From Stutzerimonas azotifigens (GTDB taxonomy: Bacteria > Pseudomonadota > Gammaproteobacteria > Pseudomonadales > Pseudomonadaceae), in contig NZ_JAAMRF010000001.1 in the NCBI RefSeq assembly GCF_013522725.1, positions 434,001 through 498,000 of the forward strand: a DNA stretch of 64,000 bases, given 5' to 3'. The notes below the pieces were generated by a model that was given only the letters and a program-made list of their open reading frames with translations, had not been told where the DNA came from and ran no database searches. This document shows, piece by piece, positions 48,531-57,784 of this stretch; the first letter of the stretch is position 1; every line of letters begins with the position of its first letter. Position numbers and translations under genes: made by a program.

Positions 48531-50015
48531 ATGAGCATCAGTACACCCACACTCATCACCTTCCTGGTCTACATCGGCGCGATGATCCTGATCGGCTTCA
48601 TCGCGTACCGTGCCACCAAGAATTTCGACGACTACATCCTGGGCGGTCGCAGCCTGGGCAGTTTCGTCACCGCGCTGTCGGCCGGCGCGTCCGACATGAG
48701 CGGCTGGCTGCTGATGGGCCTGCCCGGCGCCATCTTCGTCTCCGGCCTGTCGGAGAGCTGGATCGCCATCGGCCTGATCGCCGGGGCCTGGCTGAACTGG
48801 CTGTTCGTGGCCGGCCGCCTGCGGGTGCACACCGAGCGCAACCAGAACGCATTGACACTGCCGGACTACTTCACCCACCGCTTCGAAGACACCAGCCGCC
48901 TGCTGCGCATCTTTTCGGCGCTGGTGATCCTGGTGTTCTTCACCATCTACTGCGCCTCGGGCGTGGTGGCCGGCGCGCGCCTGTTCGAGAGCAGCTTCGG
49001 CGTGCCCTACGAATACGCACTGTGGATCGGCGCGGCGGCGACCATCCTCTACGTGTTCATCGGCGGCTTCCTGGCGGTGAGCTGGACCGACACCGTGCAG
49101 GCCACGCTGATGATCTTCGCGCTGCTGATCACCCCGGTGTTCGTGATCCTGGCGGTGGGCGACATGGGGGCTGCGATGGACACCATCGCCACCCAGAACC
49201 CGGCCGCCTTCGACATGTTCAATGGGCTGTCCTTCGTGGCGATCATCTCGCTGCTGGCCTGGGGCCTGGGCTACTTCGGCCAGCCGCACATCCTGGTGCG
49301 CTTCATGGCCGCCGACTCGGTCCGGACCATCCCCAACGCCCGTCGCATCGGCATGGCCTGGATGATCCTGACGCTTGCCGGCGCCGTGGCGGTGGGCTTC
49401 TTCGGTATCGCCTACTTCGCCGGCCACCCGGAGCAGGCCGGCCCGGTGAGCGAGAACGGCGAGCGGGTATTCCTGGAACTGGTGAAGATCCTGTTCAACC
49501 CCTGGGTCGCCGGGATCATCCTCTCCGGCGTACTGGCGGCAGTGATGAGCACCCTGAGCGCGCAGCTGCTGGTGAGCTCCAGCGCCCTGACCCAGGACTT
49601 CTACAAGGCGATGCTGCGCAAGAGCGCCTCGCAGACCGAGTTGGTCTGGGTCGGCCGCGGCATGGTGCTGTTGATTGCACTGATCGCCATCGGTATCGCC
49701 TCGAATCCCGAGAGCAAGGTGCTGGGCCTGGTGTCCTACGCCTGGGCCGGCTTCGGCGCGGCGTTCGGTCCGGTGGTGCTGATTTCGCTGCTGTGGAAGG
49801 GCATGACCCGTAACGGCGCGCTGGCCGGGATGCTGGTTGGAGCCGTCACCGTGGTGGTGTGGAAGCAGTTCATCGGGCTGGGTCTGTACGAGATCATCCC
49901 GGGCTTCATCCTGGCGAGCCTCGCCATCGTGGTCTTCAGCCGCATCGGCCAGGGTCCTTCGTCGGCCATGGTCGAGCGCTTCGAAGAGGCCGAGCGCGAG
50001 TATCAGGCGGGCTGA
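48531..50015 (+). CDS. putP: Sodium/proline symporter PutP, copy 1
   Basis: A 494-residue member of the sodium:solute symporter family with about 13 membrane helices. D55, S57 and G58 in ASDMSGWLLMG match the sodium-binding residues at the same numbers in E. coli PutP. A second near-identical copy lies 2345 bp downstream. The two proteins differ at nine residues as I read them. It follows putA after 199 bp and ends in a strong hairpin. ACGAGGG precedes the ATG. Confidence 0.95.
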   Translation: MSISTPTLITFLVYIGAMILIGFIAYRATKNFDDYILGGRSLGSFVTALSAGASDMSGWLLMGLPGAIFVSGLSESWIAIGLIAGAWLNWLFVAGRLRVHTERNQNALTLPDYFTHRFEDTSRLLRIFSALVILVFFTIYCASGVVAGARLFESSFGVPYEYALWIGAAATILYVFIGGFLAVSWTDTVQATLMIFALLITPVFVILAVGDMGAAMDTIATQNPAAFDMFNGLSFVAIISLLAWGLGYFGQPHILVRFMAADSVRTIPNARRIGMAWMILTLAGAVAVGFFGIAYFAGHPEQAGPVSENGERVFLELVKILFNPWVAGIILSGVLAAVMSTLSAQLLVSSSALTQDFYKAMLRKSASQTELVWVGRGMVLLIALIAIGIASNPESKVLGLVSYAWAGFGAAFGPVVLISLLWKGMTRNGALAGMLVGAVTVVVWKQFIGLGLYEIIPGFILASLAIVVFSRIGQGPSSAMVERFEEAEREYQAG

Positions 50016-50026
50016 TAGCTGTTTCG

Positions 50027-50056
50027 AAAAAGCCGACCTCAGGGTCGGCTTTTTTC
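50027..50056 (+). terminator. Rho-independent terminator of putP copy 1
   Basis: A 12-bp stem (50027-50038 with 50043-50054), TCAG loop and a T run. Confidence 0.85.
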
Positions 50057-50081
50057 GTTTTGGAGGGTGGTGAGCCCACAG

Positions 50082-50183
50082 TTCGCGGTCAAGACCGCTC
50101 CCACGCACTCCCCGAAACCTGGAACATGTCGCTCCGGCGATCTCTGCGAGCCGTGGAGCGGTCTTGATCGCGAGCTTTTACAG
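50082..50183. repeat. REP-like inverted repeat pair after putP copy 1
   Basis: The left arm near 50085-50105 and right arm near 50152-50171 are inverse copies with one gap and one mismatch; each contains a GCGGTC...GATCGC/GACCGC palindrome. The left palindrome equals that at 4511-4528. A CGCGAGCTTTTACAG tail (50169-50183) recurs, shortened by one T, at 52421-52434. This is the form of a REP doublet. Confidence 0.55.
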
Positions 50184-50290
50184 AGCCACTTTCCTCACTC
50201 TGCTCGTGCTTCGCAAGCAGGAACCCGCGGCCGGGTATACGGCCTCGGGTTTTCTCTCTACCTTCGTCCGGTTGGACTCATGCCGGTCGC

Positions 50291-50515
50291 TCAGACGTCG
50301 GCAACCAGGTTCTCCCGGTCATCCTTTGCGCCCGCCGCGATCAGGTGTTCAGCCTCGTCTTCGGCAACATGGACGCTGGCGCTGTCGATGTGCGCGACCG
50401 ACATGCGCGCCTGCGGGTCGGTGCTGATGCGCACGTCCATGATGGCGCTGCGGTAGGTGGTTTCGTTGACAACGGTGCTGCAGGTGCCGGTGGCGGTATC
50501 GATGTTGACGATCAT
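50291..50515 (-). CDS. Small DUF3203-like protein
   Basis: A 74-residue protein encoded between the two putP copies on the opposite strand. It starts MIVNIDTATGTCSTVV, has DVRISTDPQARMSVAHIDS and ends EAEHLIAAGAKDDRENL. I recognise it as close to the small Pseudomonas DUF3203 proteins, whose function is not known. AGGAGG lies six bases before the ATG, an excellent site that makes the gene credible. No membrane helix or signal peptide is present. It is not part of the duplicated putP unit. Confidence 0.72.
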   Translation of the reverse strand: MIVNIDTATGTCSTVVNETTYRSAIMDVRISTDPQARMSVAHIDSASVHVAEDEAEHLIAAGAKDDRENLVADV

Positions 50516-50875
50516 GGCGAACCTCCTGGTTTGTCGTGGACCGCACCTTCGTGACAGTCGATAACGTCTAGACCATCGATACGGTTGTCCGTGCCGCAAC
50601 GGCTTTCGGAGGGATGAAGCCGGCTTGTCGCCCCGGGCAACGCATTGGAGGTCTGACGCGGTATTCAGCCATTCGACTACGCGGTTAAATGGCCGCCAGG
50701 TTCGCGCCACTCAGAGCTGTTTGCCGTCCCGCATACAGGGAGCGCTGGTCGGAAATCCCCCAGTGCCGGTATTCTTGCGCGCCAAAATTGCTTGGCCGCT
50801 CCGGCCAGGCAGTCAGACATTCGTGCGTTCCAGCGCAGCAGCAGGCATCGGGCTGCGCCTAACAAGGATAATTCC
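50516..50875. other. Intergenic region between the DUF3203 gene and putP copy 2, 360 bp
   Basis: No further gene is supported. The region should hold the promoters of both flanking genes, which diverge, but I found no hexamer pair I trust. A GATAAC at 50560-50565 and GGTTAAAT at 50680-50687 are the only -10-like strings. Confidence 0.5.
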
Positions 50876-52360
50876 ATGGACTTTAGCAACCCGACTCTGA
50901 TCACGTTCGTGGTCTACATCGTGGCGATGATCCTGATCGGCTTCGTCGCCTACCGTGCCACCAAGAACTTCTCCGACTACATCCTCGGCGGTCGCAGCCT
51001 GGGCAGTTTCGTCACTGCGCTGTCGGCCGGCGCGTCCGACATGAGCGGCTGGCTGTTGATGGGCCTGCCGGGTGCGATCTTCGTCGCCGGTCTCTCGGAG
51101 AGCTGGATCGCCATCGGCCTGATCGCCGGTGCCTGGCTGAACTGGCTGTTCGTCGCCGGCCGCCTGCGGGTGCACACCGAGTGCAATCAGAACGCATTGA
51201 CACTGCCGGATTACTTCACCCACCGCTTCGAAGACACCAGCCGCCTGCTGCGCATCTTTTCGGCGCTGGTAATCCTGGTGTTCTTCACCATCTACTGCGC
51301 CTCGGGCGTGGTGGCCGGTGCGCGCCTGTTCGAGAGCAGCTTCGGCGTGCCCTACGAATACGCACTGTGGATCGGCGCGGCGGCGACCATCCTCTACGTG
51401 TTCATCGGCGGCTTCCTGGCGGTGAGCTGGACCGACACCGTGCAGGCCACGCTGATGATCTTCGCGCTGCTGATCACCCCGGTGTTCGTGATCCTGGCGG
51501 TGGGCGACATGGGGGCTGCGATGGACACCATCGCCACCCAGAACCCGGCCGCCTTCGACATGTTCAATGGGCTGTCCTTCGTGGCGATCATCTCGCTGCT
51601 GGCCTGGGGCCTGGGCTACTTCGGCCAGCCGCACATCCTGGTGCGCTTCATGGCCGCCGACTCGGTCCGGACCATCCCCAACGCCCGTCGCATCGGCATG
51701 GCCTGGATGATCCTGACGCTTGCCGGCGCCGTGGCGGTGGGCTTCTTCGGTATCGCCTACTTCGCCGGCCACCCGGAGCAGGCCGGCCCGGTGAGCGAGA
51801 ACGGCGAGCGGGTATTCCTGGAACTGGTGAAGATCCTGTTCAACCCCTGGGTCGCCGGGATCATCCTCTCCGGCGTACTGGCGGCAGTGATGAGCACCCT
51901 GAGCGCGCAGCTGCTGGTGAGCTCCAGCGCCCTGACCCAGGACTTCTACAAGGCGATGCTGCGCAAGAGCGCTTCGCAGACCGAGCTGGTCTGGGTCGGC
52001 CGTGGCATGGTGCTGTTGATTGCACTGATCGCCATCGGTATCGCCTCGAATCCCGAGAGCAAGGTGTTGGGCCTGGTGTCCTACGCCTGGGCCGGCTTCG
52101 GCGCGGCGTTCGGTCCGGTGGTGCTGATTTCGCTGCTGTGGAAGGGCATGACCCGCAACGGCGCGCTGGCCGGGATGCTGGTTGGAGCCGTCACCGTGGT
52201 GGTGTGGAAGCAGTTCATCGGGCTGGGTCTGTACGAGATCATCCCGGGCTTCATCCTGGCGAGCCTCGCTATCGTGGTCTTCAGCCGCATCGGCCAGGGG
52301 CCTTCGTCGGCGATGGTCGAGCGCTTCGAAGAGGCCGAGCGCGAGTATCAGGCGGGCTGA
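50876..52360 (+). CDS. putP: Sodium/proline symporter PutP, copy 2
   Basis: A second 494-residue PutP, in the same direction as copy 1. By reading the two proteins it differs at nine places: residues 2, 3, 5, 12, 16, 24, 33, 71 (Ser to Ala) and 103 (Arg to Cys). D55, S57, G58 are kept. Eight of the nine changes lie in the first 71 residues; nothing differs after residue 103. The upstream region is unlike that of copy 1, so the copies are likely regulated separately. AAGGATAA precedes the ATG. Confidence 0.94.
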   Translation: MDFSNPTLITFVVYIVAMILIGFVAYRATKNFSDYILGGRSLGSFVTALSAGASDMSGWLLMGLPGAIFVAGLSESWIAIGLIAGAWLNWLFVAGRLRVHTECNQNALTLPDYFTHRFEDTSRLLRIFSALVILVFFTIYCASGVVAGARLFESSFGVPYEYALWIGAAATILYVFIGGFLAVSWTDTVQATLMIFALLITPVFVILAVGDMGAAMDTIATQNPAAFDMFNGLSFVAIISLLAWGLGYFGQPHILVRFMAADSVRTIPNARRIGMAWMILTLAGAVAVGFFGIAYFAGHPEQAGPVSENGERVFLELVKILFNPWVAGIILSGVLAAVMSTLSAQLLVSSSALTQDFYKAMLRKSASQTELVWVGRGMVLLIALIAIGIASNPESKVLGLVSYAWAGFGAAFGPVVLISLLWKGMTRNGALAGMLVGAVTVVVWKQFIGLGLYEIIPGFILASLAIVVFSRIGQGPSSAMVERFEEAEREYQAG

Positions 52361-52371
52361 TAGCTGTTTCG

Positions 52372-52401
52372 AAAAAGCCGACCTCAGGGTCGGCTTTTTC
52401 G
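52372..52401 (+). terminator. Rho-independent terminator of putP copy 2
   Basis: The same 12-bp stem as in copy 1 (52372-52383 with 52388-52399), followed by a T run one base shorter. Confidence 0.85.
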
Positions 52402-52460
52402 TTTGGGTAGCGAAGGGGACCGCGAGCTTTACAGGTCGAGTTGGCGCCGCAATGAGGCAG

Positions 52461-53276
52461 CTAGCCGGTGACTTCGGACAGGTCGATCCTGCGCCATAGG
52501 GCCTGGGCGAAGCTATAGAGGGCGAAGGCCAGTAGACCCAGGCCGACCGCGCCCAGCAATAACCAGCCGAGCGGTAGGCCCTGTAAGGCCTGGAGCGCTT
52601 CCTTCAACCCGGGCGGGTCTGTGGGCTCATAGCGGTTTCCACCCACCAGCAGCAGCGCCGAGATGATCAGGAAGACGCTACCCCTCGCGACCAGCCCGAT
52701 CCGCGACACGGGCGTGATCAGACGCATCTTCTGTTCATCGCACTGGAAGTAGCGCTCGAAACTGCCGCGCCAGGCCTTGATCAGGTGAGCGACCCCGACC
52801 CCCAGCGGGATCAGCGCCAGCAGATAAATCACCAGGTTGGAGTTGCGCCATCCCAAAAAGCGCGACAGAAAGTCCCCGTTCCCGCCGCCGCTCCCTGAGC
52901 CGTCACCTGTCAGTGAGGCCAGATCGCTTCCCAGAACGCCCAGGGCGAACAGCGCCAGCAGCAGATTGGTGATGCCGCTGCCGATCAAGCCGGCACGCAC
53001 CAGCAAGCCCTTGGCACCGGTGCCGTGGCGGTCGGTATCACCGATCGCCTGGGTCAGCCGCCAGATGACATGCGCCAACAGGCCGATGACCAACAGCCAG
53101 AGCAGGGCGGTACCGAAAGGCTGCGACAGCAGTTGCTCGACAGCGCCTTTGCTGTCAACGGTGCGCCCCGAGCCCAGGGCGGCGGTGAAAGCGAATATTC
53201 CGATGATCACATACACGACGCCGCGGGCGGCATACCCGCTGCGCGCTAGCAACACCACTCCGTGGGTGACGTTCAT
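52461..53276 (-). CDS. DUF1206 membrane protein
   Basis: A 271-residue membrane protein with six hydrophobic segments arranged as three repeated pairs, each opening with a RxGYAARGVVYVIIG-like signature (ARSGYAARGVVYVI, RAGLIGSGITNLLL and SRIGLVARGSVFLI). This is the DUF1206 pattern. A Gly/Ser-rich loop (TGDGSGSGGGNGD) divides the second and third parts. Function is not known; the family is common in envelopes of soil bacteria. It is convergent with putP copy 2 and divergent from the kinase gene. Confidence 0.82.
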   Translation of the reverse strand: MNVTHGVVLLARSGYAARGVVYVIIGIFAFTAALGSGRTVDSKGAVEQLLSQPFGTALLWLLVIGLLAHVIWRLTQAIGDTDRHGTGAKGLLVRAGLIGSGITNLLLALFALGVLGSDLASLTGDGSGSGGGNGDFLSRFLGWRNSNLVIYLLALIPLGVGVAHLIKAWRGSFERYFQCDEQKMRLITPVSRIGLVARGSVFLIISALLLVGGNRYEPTDPPGLKEALQALQGLPLGWLLLGAVGLGLLAFALYSFAQALWRRIDLSEVTG

Positions 53277-53479
53277 TGCGTTTCTCTTAGAAGCAGACCG
53301 ATGGCGGCACAGGAGGAATAGACGCGGCGAAGGCGCTTCGGTTCTGTGGCTATACCGAAACGCACCGGCGAGTGCTCGTCGTGTGTCGCTGGCCCGCTTA
53401 TGTGAAATGGATCATCTTGACGGGACCGGGTCTAAGTTCGGTGCGCCGTGTCATCGGCGATATGCAAGACGAGGTGGTG

Positions 53480-56400
53480 ATGACAGCTGAGGTATCCGAG
53501 TCGGCCGTGCCGGTTTTTTTGCGTGATGGCGGGGCGATGGTAGAGCCGATGCTCGCAGTCGACTGGTCGAACAATCCACTGGGGCCCCTTGAGCACTGGC
53601 CTCAGTCCCTGCGTACCGCAGTCGCGATCGTGCTGGCTTCGCGTCACCAGATGTTCCTCGCCTGGGGGCCGGACTTGGTATTCATCCATAACCAGGCATA
53701 TGCCGCCGTACTCGGTGCCAAAGCCGAGGGCGCGCTGGGGCAGCGCTTTGCCGATTTGTGGTCGGAGATCTGGGACGACATCGAGCCGCTAGTCGAACAG
53801 GCGCTTTCTGGGGCAGGCACTTGGTCGCAGGACCTGCCGCTGTTGATGATGCGCAACGGATTCCCCGAGCAAGCTTATTTCACATTCTCCTACAGTCCGA
53901 TCCGTGATGAGCAGGGGCAGGTGGCAGGCCTGTTCTGCGCCTGTACCGAAACCACCGCTGGGATTCTGGCCGAGCGTGCACTGGTCGCTAGCGAGGCACG
54001 AGCTCGCAATGTGCTTGAGGGCATGGGCGAGGCCTTCCTAGTGCTGGACAGAAACTATCGCATTATCCGCATGAACGATGCGGCCTTGCGGGGCGATGGC
54101 CGGCCTCCTGAACAGCTGATTGGCCAGGACCATTGGCAGGTTTGGCCGAATACCCGCGGCACCGAGCTGGAACTGCGCTATCGCAAGGCAATGGCCGAAC
54201 GGGGGACAACTGAATTCGATTACCACTTCGTCTCGCCTGACAAGGACGTTTGGCTGGAGATCCGCGCTTACGCTATCGACGAGGGGCTGGCGGTCTTCTA
54301 CCGCAACATCAATGGCCGCAAGCGTGGGCAACGCCGTGAAGCCGCCTTGCTGGAACTCAGCGAGCGGCTGCGCGAGCTTCGGAATGTGGCGGAGATATCC
54401 CATGCGGCGGCGGAGATTGTCGGGCGCACCCTTGGGGCTTCTCGTGCGGGTTTTGCCGTAGTAGATGCCGGCAACTGGGCGCTGATCGAGCGAGACTGGT
54501 GCGGCCCTGGAGTGTCCTCCATCGCCGGAAGGCATTACATGCCGAAGTTTGGTGATGCATTCTTCGCTAGTCTGCTCAACGGTGATGTTGTGAGCGTGGA
54601 TGATGTGGCGCTTGATCCGCGAACCGCCACGTGCCCTAAGGAATTCGAGGACATCGGAGTAACTGCCTTGCTTCACCTGCCGGTGATCAAACAGGGCAGG
54701 CTATCCGCCATTCTCTTCGTGACCCAGCACCATCCTCGAAAATGGCATGACAGCGAGGTCGAACTTCTGCGCGAAGTAGTCGACCGTGCCTGGGCTTCGA
54801 TAGAACGTGTGAGTGCGGAAGCGGCGCTGCAGCGTGTCAACGACGTGCTTCGGCTGGAGAAGCAGGCCGTCGCCAGGCTCAACTCCCGGCTCGCCGAGGA
54901 AAGCGATCGGCTGCGCGCGTTGTTCGAAATGGCGCCTGGATTCATGGCAGTGCTGCGCGGTCCGGATCACGAGTTCGAGCTGGTGAACCAGGCCTATCAG
55001 CAGCTCATCGGTCACCGCCAGGTGCTGGGCCGTACGGTACGTGAGGCGCTTCCGGACGTGGCCGATCAAGCGTTCTTCGACCTGCTGGACGAGGTGTACC
55101 TCAGCGGCGAGGCGTTTATCGCCCACGGTTACCCGCTGTTGATCCAGCGTACGCCGGAAGCCGCGCGCGAGCAGCGGTACTTGGACTTGGTCTATCAGCC
55201 GATTACGGATGCGGACGGCGAGGTAAAGGGCATTTTTGTCCAGGGGCACGACGTTACCCAGGCTAAAGAGGCCGAGCACGCGCTGCGCGCCAACGAGTTG
55301 CGTTTGAAAGCGAGCGAAGCGCGTTTCCGGCAGCTCGCCAATCTTGGGCCTTCGATGATCTGGCTCGGCAATCCTGACGGTTCGTTGAGCTACCTGAATG
55401 AACGCTGGCTGGAATATACCGGCCGGTCGACGCAGGAAGCATTGCCCTTCGGTTGGGTCGAAATCATCCACCCGGATGATAGGCAGATGCTGCTCGACGT
55501 CTGGGCCGTGGCTCGCGCCGGGGGACTGCTTTACGAAACCGAGGCGCGGTTGCAGCGCTCCGACGGCGCATATCGATGGTTCCTCATACGTGCTCTGCCG
55601 GTGCGCGATGAGGCCGGAGATGTGGTCGCCTGGTTGGGCAGCAACAACGACATCCATGAACGCAAGATAATGGAAACTGCGTTGCGCACTGATCGTGACC
55701 GCATCTGGACCCTGTCTACCGATCTGATGCTGGTGGCGCGCTTCGATGGGGTCATCGAGGCGGTCAACCCGGCATGGTCGACCATGCTCGGACGCGACGA
55801 GAGCGAGCTTCTCGGCGCGATGTTCCTGGACTATGTGCATCCCGACGACCTGCCGGCAACGCTTGCCGAGGTTGGCTCGCTGGAACAGGGGGTGACGACT
55901 CTTCGATTTGAAAATCGCTACCGGCATCGCGACGGCAGTTACATAGCGCTTTCTTGGACGGCAGTACCCGGAGCTGGGCTGATCCATGCCATCGGCCGCG
56001 ACGTGACGGCCGAGAAGCAGGCTGCGGAGACCCTGCGTCGCACCGAGGAGGCGTTGCGGCAGGCACAGAAGATGGAAGCGGTCGGCCAGCTCACCGGCGG
56101 TATTGCCCATGACTTCAACAACCTCCTGCAGGGGATCACCGGGTCGCTGGATTTGATGCAGACGCGACTGTTGCAAGGCCGAACGGGCGAACTCGAGCGC
56201 TTCGTCGGCAGTGCCATGACGTCAGCGAAACGTGCCGCCGCCCTGACTCACCGACTGCTGGCCTTCTCCCGTCGCCAACCGCTGGACCCCAAGCCTGTGC
56301 GCGCCAATCACCTGGTCTCCTCGATGGAAGACCTGCTGCACCGCACCATGGGCGAGCTGATTGAGGTCGAGCTGGTGCTCTCGGCCGGACTCTGGCAGAC

Positions 56401-57202
56401 CCTGTGCGACCCCAATCAGCTGGAAAGTGCGCTGCTCAACCTAGCGATCAACGCACGCGATGCCATGCCCGACGGCGGCAAGCTGATCGTCGAGACCTGC
56501 AACGCACACCTGGATTCGGCCTATGCCGCCAGGCACCATGAGGTCAGCGCTGGGCAGTACGTCTGCATGAGCGTTACCGACACCGGTGTCGGCATGGCCC
56601 CTGAGATCATCGAGCGGGCCTTCGACCCTTTCTTCACCACCAAGCCGACCGGGCAAGGTACCGGCCTGGGTCTGTCGATGATCTACGGCTTTGCGCGGCA
56701 GTCAGAAGGCTATGCGGTGATCTACAGCGAAGTGGGGCAGGGCACCTCAGTAAAGCTCTACCTCCCGCGTTATCGCGACGAGGGCGGCATCGAGGAACAT
56801 GACGAGGACGATCAGCAAGCACTGGCCGCCACCGGCGAAAACGAAGTGGTACTGGTGGTTGAGGACGAGCCGGTGGTACGCGGGCTCATCGTGGAGGTGC
56901 TGCGCGACCTGGGGTACGCCTCGCTCGAAGCGTCCGACGGCCCTTCGGGGCTGGCGGTCCTCAACGGCTCGCAGCGCATCGACCTGCTCGTGACCGATAT
57001 CGGCCTGCCGGGGCTCAACGGTCGTCAGGTCGCCGATGCCGGGCGCCTGGCCAGGCCCGGGCTCAAAGTGCTGTTCATGACCGGCTACGCGGAAAACGCT
57101 GCAGTGGCCAGCGGCTTCCTGGACCACAATATGGAGCTGATTACCAAGCCTTTCGCGCTCGACGTACTGGCGCGGCGCATTCAGGCATTGATCGAAAGCT
57201 GA
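53480..57202 (+). CDS. Multi-PAS/GAF hybrid histidine kinase with receiver domain
   Basis: A 1240-residue soluble sensor kinase with no membrane helix. Order by reading: an N-terminal PAS-like domain ([17 protein letters not shown]), a second PAS (residues about 165-270), a GAF (about 285-450), three more PAS domains (about 480-870), then the kinase. The phospho-acceptor is H877 in [25 protein letters not shown] and [14 protein letters not shown] are the ATP-site boxes; the terminal receiver accepts at D1173 in [11 protein letters not shown]. The start at ATG 53480 has GAGG five bases upstream. The ligand and the output are unknown. The FecI gene starts 66 bp after its stop. Confidence 0.88.
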   Translation: MTAEVSESAVPVFLRDGGAMVEPMLAVDWSNNPLGPLEHWPQSLRTAVAIVLASRHQMFLAWGPDLVFIHNQAYAAVLGAKAEGALGQRFADLWSEIWDDIEPLVEQALSGAGTWSQDLPLLMMRNGFPEQAYFTFSYSPIRDEQGQVAGLFCACTETTAGILAERALVASEARARNVLEGMGEAFLVLDRNYRIIRMNDAALRGDGRPPEQLIGQDHWQVWPNTRGTELELRYRKAMAERGTTEFDYHFVSPDKDVWLEIRAYAIDEGLAVFYRNINGRKRGQRREAALLELSERLRELRNVAEISHAAAEIVGRTLGASRAGFAVVDAGNWALIERDWCGPGVSSIAGRHYMPKFGDAFFASLLNGDVVSVDDVALDPRTATCPKEFEDIGVTALLHLPVIKQGRLSAILFVTQHHPRKWHDSEVELLREVVDRAWASIERVSAEAALQRVNDVLRLEKQAVARLNSRLAEESDRLRALFEMAPGFMAVLRGPDHEFELVNQAYQQLIGHRQVLGRTVREALPDVADQAFFDLLDEVYLSGEAFIAHGYPLLIQRTPEAAREQRYLDLVYQPITDADGEVKGIFVQGHDVTQAKEAEHALRANELRLKASEARFRQLANLGPSMIWLGNPDGSLSYLNERWLEYTGRSTQEALPFGWVEIIHPDDRQMLLDVWAVARAGGLLYETEARLQRSDGAYRWFLIRALPVRDEAGDVVAWLGSNNDIHERKIMETALRTDRDRIWTLSTDLMLVARFDGVIEAVNPAWSTMLGRDESELLGAMFLDYVHPDDLPATLAEVGSLEQGVTTLRFENRYRHRDGSYIALSWTAVPGAGLIHAIGRDVTAEKQAAETLRRTEEALRQAQKMEAVGQLTGGIAHDFNNLLQGITGSLDLMQTRLLQGRTGELERFVGSAMTSAKRAAALTHRLLAFSRRQPLDPKPVRANHLVSSMEDLLHRTMGELIEVELVLSAGLWQTLCDPNQLESALLNLAINARDAMPDGGKLIVETCNAHLDSAYAARHHEVSAGQYVCMSVTDTGVGMAPEIIERAFDPFFTTKPTGQGTGLGLSMIYGFARQSEGYAVIYSEVGQGTSVKLYLPRYRDEGGIEEHDEDDQQALAATGENEVVLVVEDEPVVRGLIVEVLRDLGYASLEASDGPSGLAVLNGSQRIDLLVTDIGLPGLNGRQVADAGRLARPGLKVLFMTGYAENAAVASGFLDHNMELITKPFALDVLARRIQALIES

Positions 57203-57227
57203 GTTGCAATGCCTGGTGCATGGTGTT

Positions 57228-57246
57228 GAGAAGCGTTAGCATTCTC
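57228..57246 (+). promoter_or_regulatory. Fur-box-like palindrome upstream of the fecI-like gene
   Basis: This 19-bp site matches 12 of 19 positions of the Fur consensus and has an outer GAGAA/TTCTC symmetry. It ends 22 bp before the sigma-factor ATG, where Fur would block transcription under iron sufficiency. Confidence 0.5.
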
Positions 57247-57268
57247 GTCCTCCGTGCGAGGGCAGATC

Positions 57269-57784
57269 ATGGCAGGCGATGGCATCCTCAGACAGCAGCA
57301 GCTGCACCGGTTCTACAGCGACCACCACGGCTGGCTGCAGGGCTGGCTGAGGCGGCATCTCGGCTGTTCGCATCACGCGGCCGATCTGGCCCAGGATACC
57401 TTCGTACGCATTCTTGCCAGGGATCAGGACGTTGCCTCGATCCGCGAGCCGCGCGCCTACCTGCACACCATCGCCAAGGGCTTGCTTGCCAACCATTGGC
57501 GGCGCCGGCAGATCGAGCTGGCCTACCTCGAGGCGCTGGCCCTGCAGCCCGAACAGGTGGCGCCCTCTCCGGAGACCCGCGCGCTGATCGTCGAGACCCT
57601 GCTCGAGGTGGACGCCATGCTGGCCCGCTTGCCGGACCGGGTGCGGCGCGCCTTTCTCATGTCCCAGCTGCAGGGGCTCACCTATGCCGCCATTGGCGAG
57701 GCGCTGGGGGTTTCCGAGCGGATGGTCAAGAAGTACATGGCGCAGGCCATGCTGCATTGCCTGGCCCTGCAGGACGCCTCATGA
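57269..57784 (+). CDS. FecI-family ECF sigma factor
   Basis: A 171-residue iron-starvation type ECF sigma factor. Region 2 contains ADLAQDTFVRILARD and region 4 contains LTYAAIGEALGVSERMVKKYM. These sigma factors are activated when a receptor with an STN domain binds its siderophore, through a FecR-type partner. Both partners follow directly: fecR-like at 57781 (overlap 4 bp) and the receptor at 58845. GAGGG lies ahead of the ATG at 57269; a GTG at 57254 is less likely. Confidence 0.92.
   Translation: MAGDGILRQQQLHRFYSDHHGWLQGWLRRHLGCSHHAADLAQDTFVRILARDQDVASIREPRAYLHTIAKGLLANHWRRRQIELAYLEALALQPEQVAPSPETRALIVETLLEVDAMLARLPDRVRRAFLMSQLQGLTYAAIGEALGVSERMVKKYMAQAMLHCLALQDAS

Larger units (their letters stand above)
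48531..50056 (+). repeat. putP tandem duplication, unit 1
   Basis: Unit 1 of a direct repeat whose second unit is at 50876-52401. By my count there are 35 differences in the first 444 bp, none in the next 653 bp (48975-49627), and 8 in the last 388 bp of coding sequence. The stop-to-terminator tail is the same up to the T run, where unit 1 has six T and unit 2 five. Confidence 0.85.
50876..52401 (+). repeat. putP tandem duplication, unit 2
   Basis: Second unit of the direct repeat described at 48531-50056. Offset is a constant 2345 bp, so no insertion or deletion separates the two coding regions. Confidence 0.85.

Noticed and set aside
48255..50108. A 617-codon open frame antisense to putP copy 1 (similar one of 319 codons against copy 2)
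   Set aside because: High-GC third-position bias opens long antisense frames. The translation is His/Gln/Asp/Gly-rich low-complexity with no domain, and a real symporter occupies the other strand.
48531..52401. Mobile element carrying putP
   Set aside because: No transposase, terminal inverted repeats or target-site duplications are seen around either copy.
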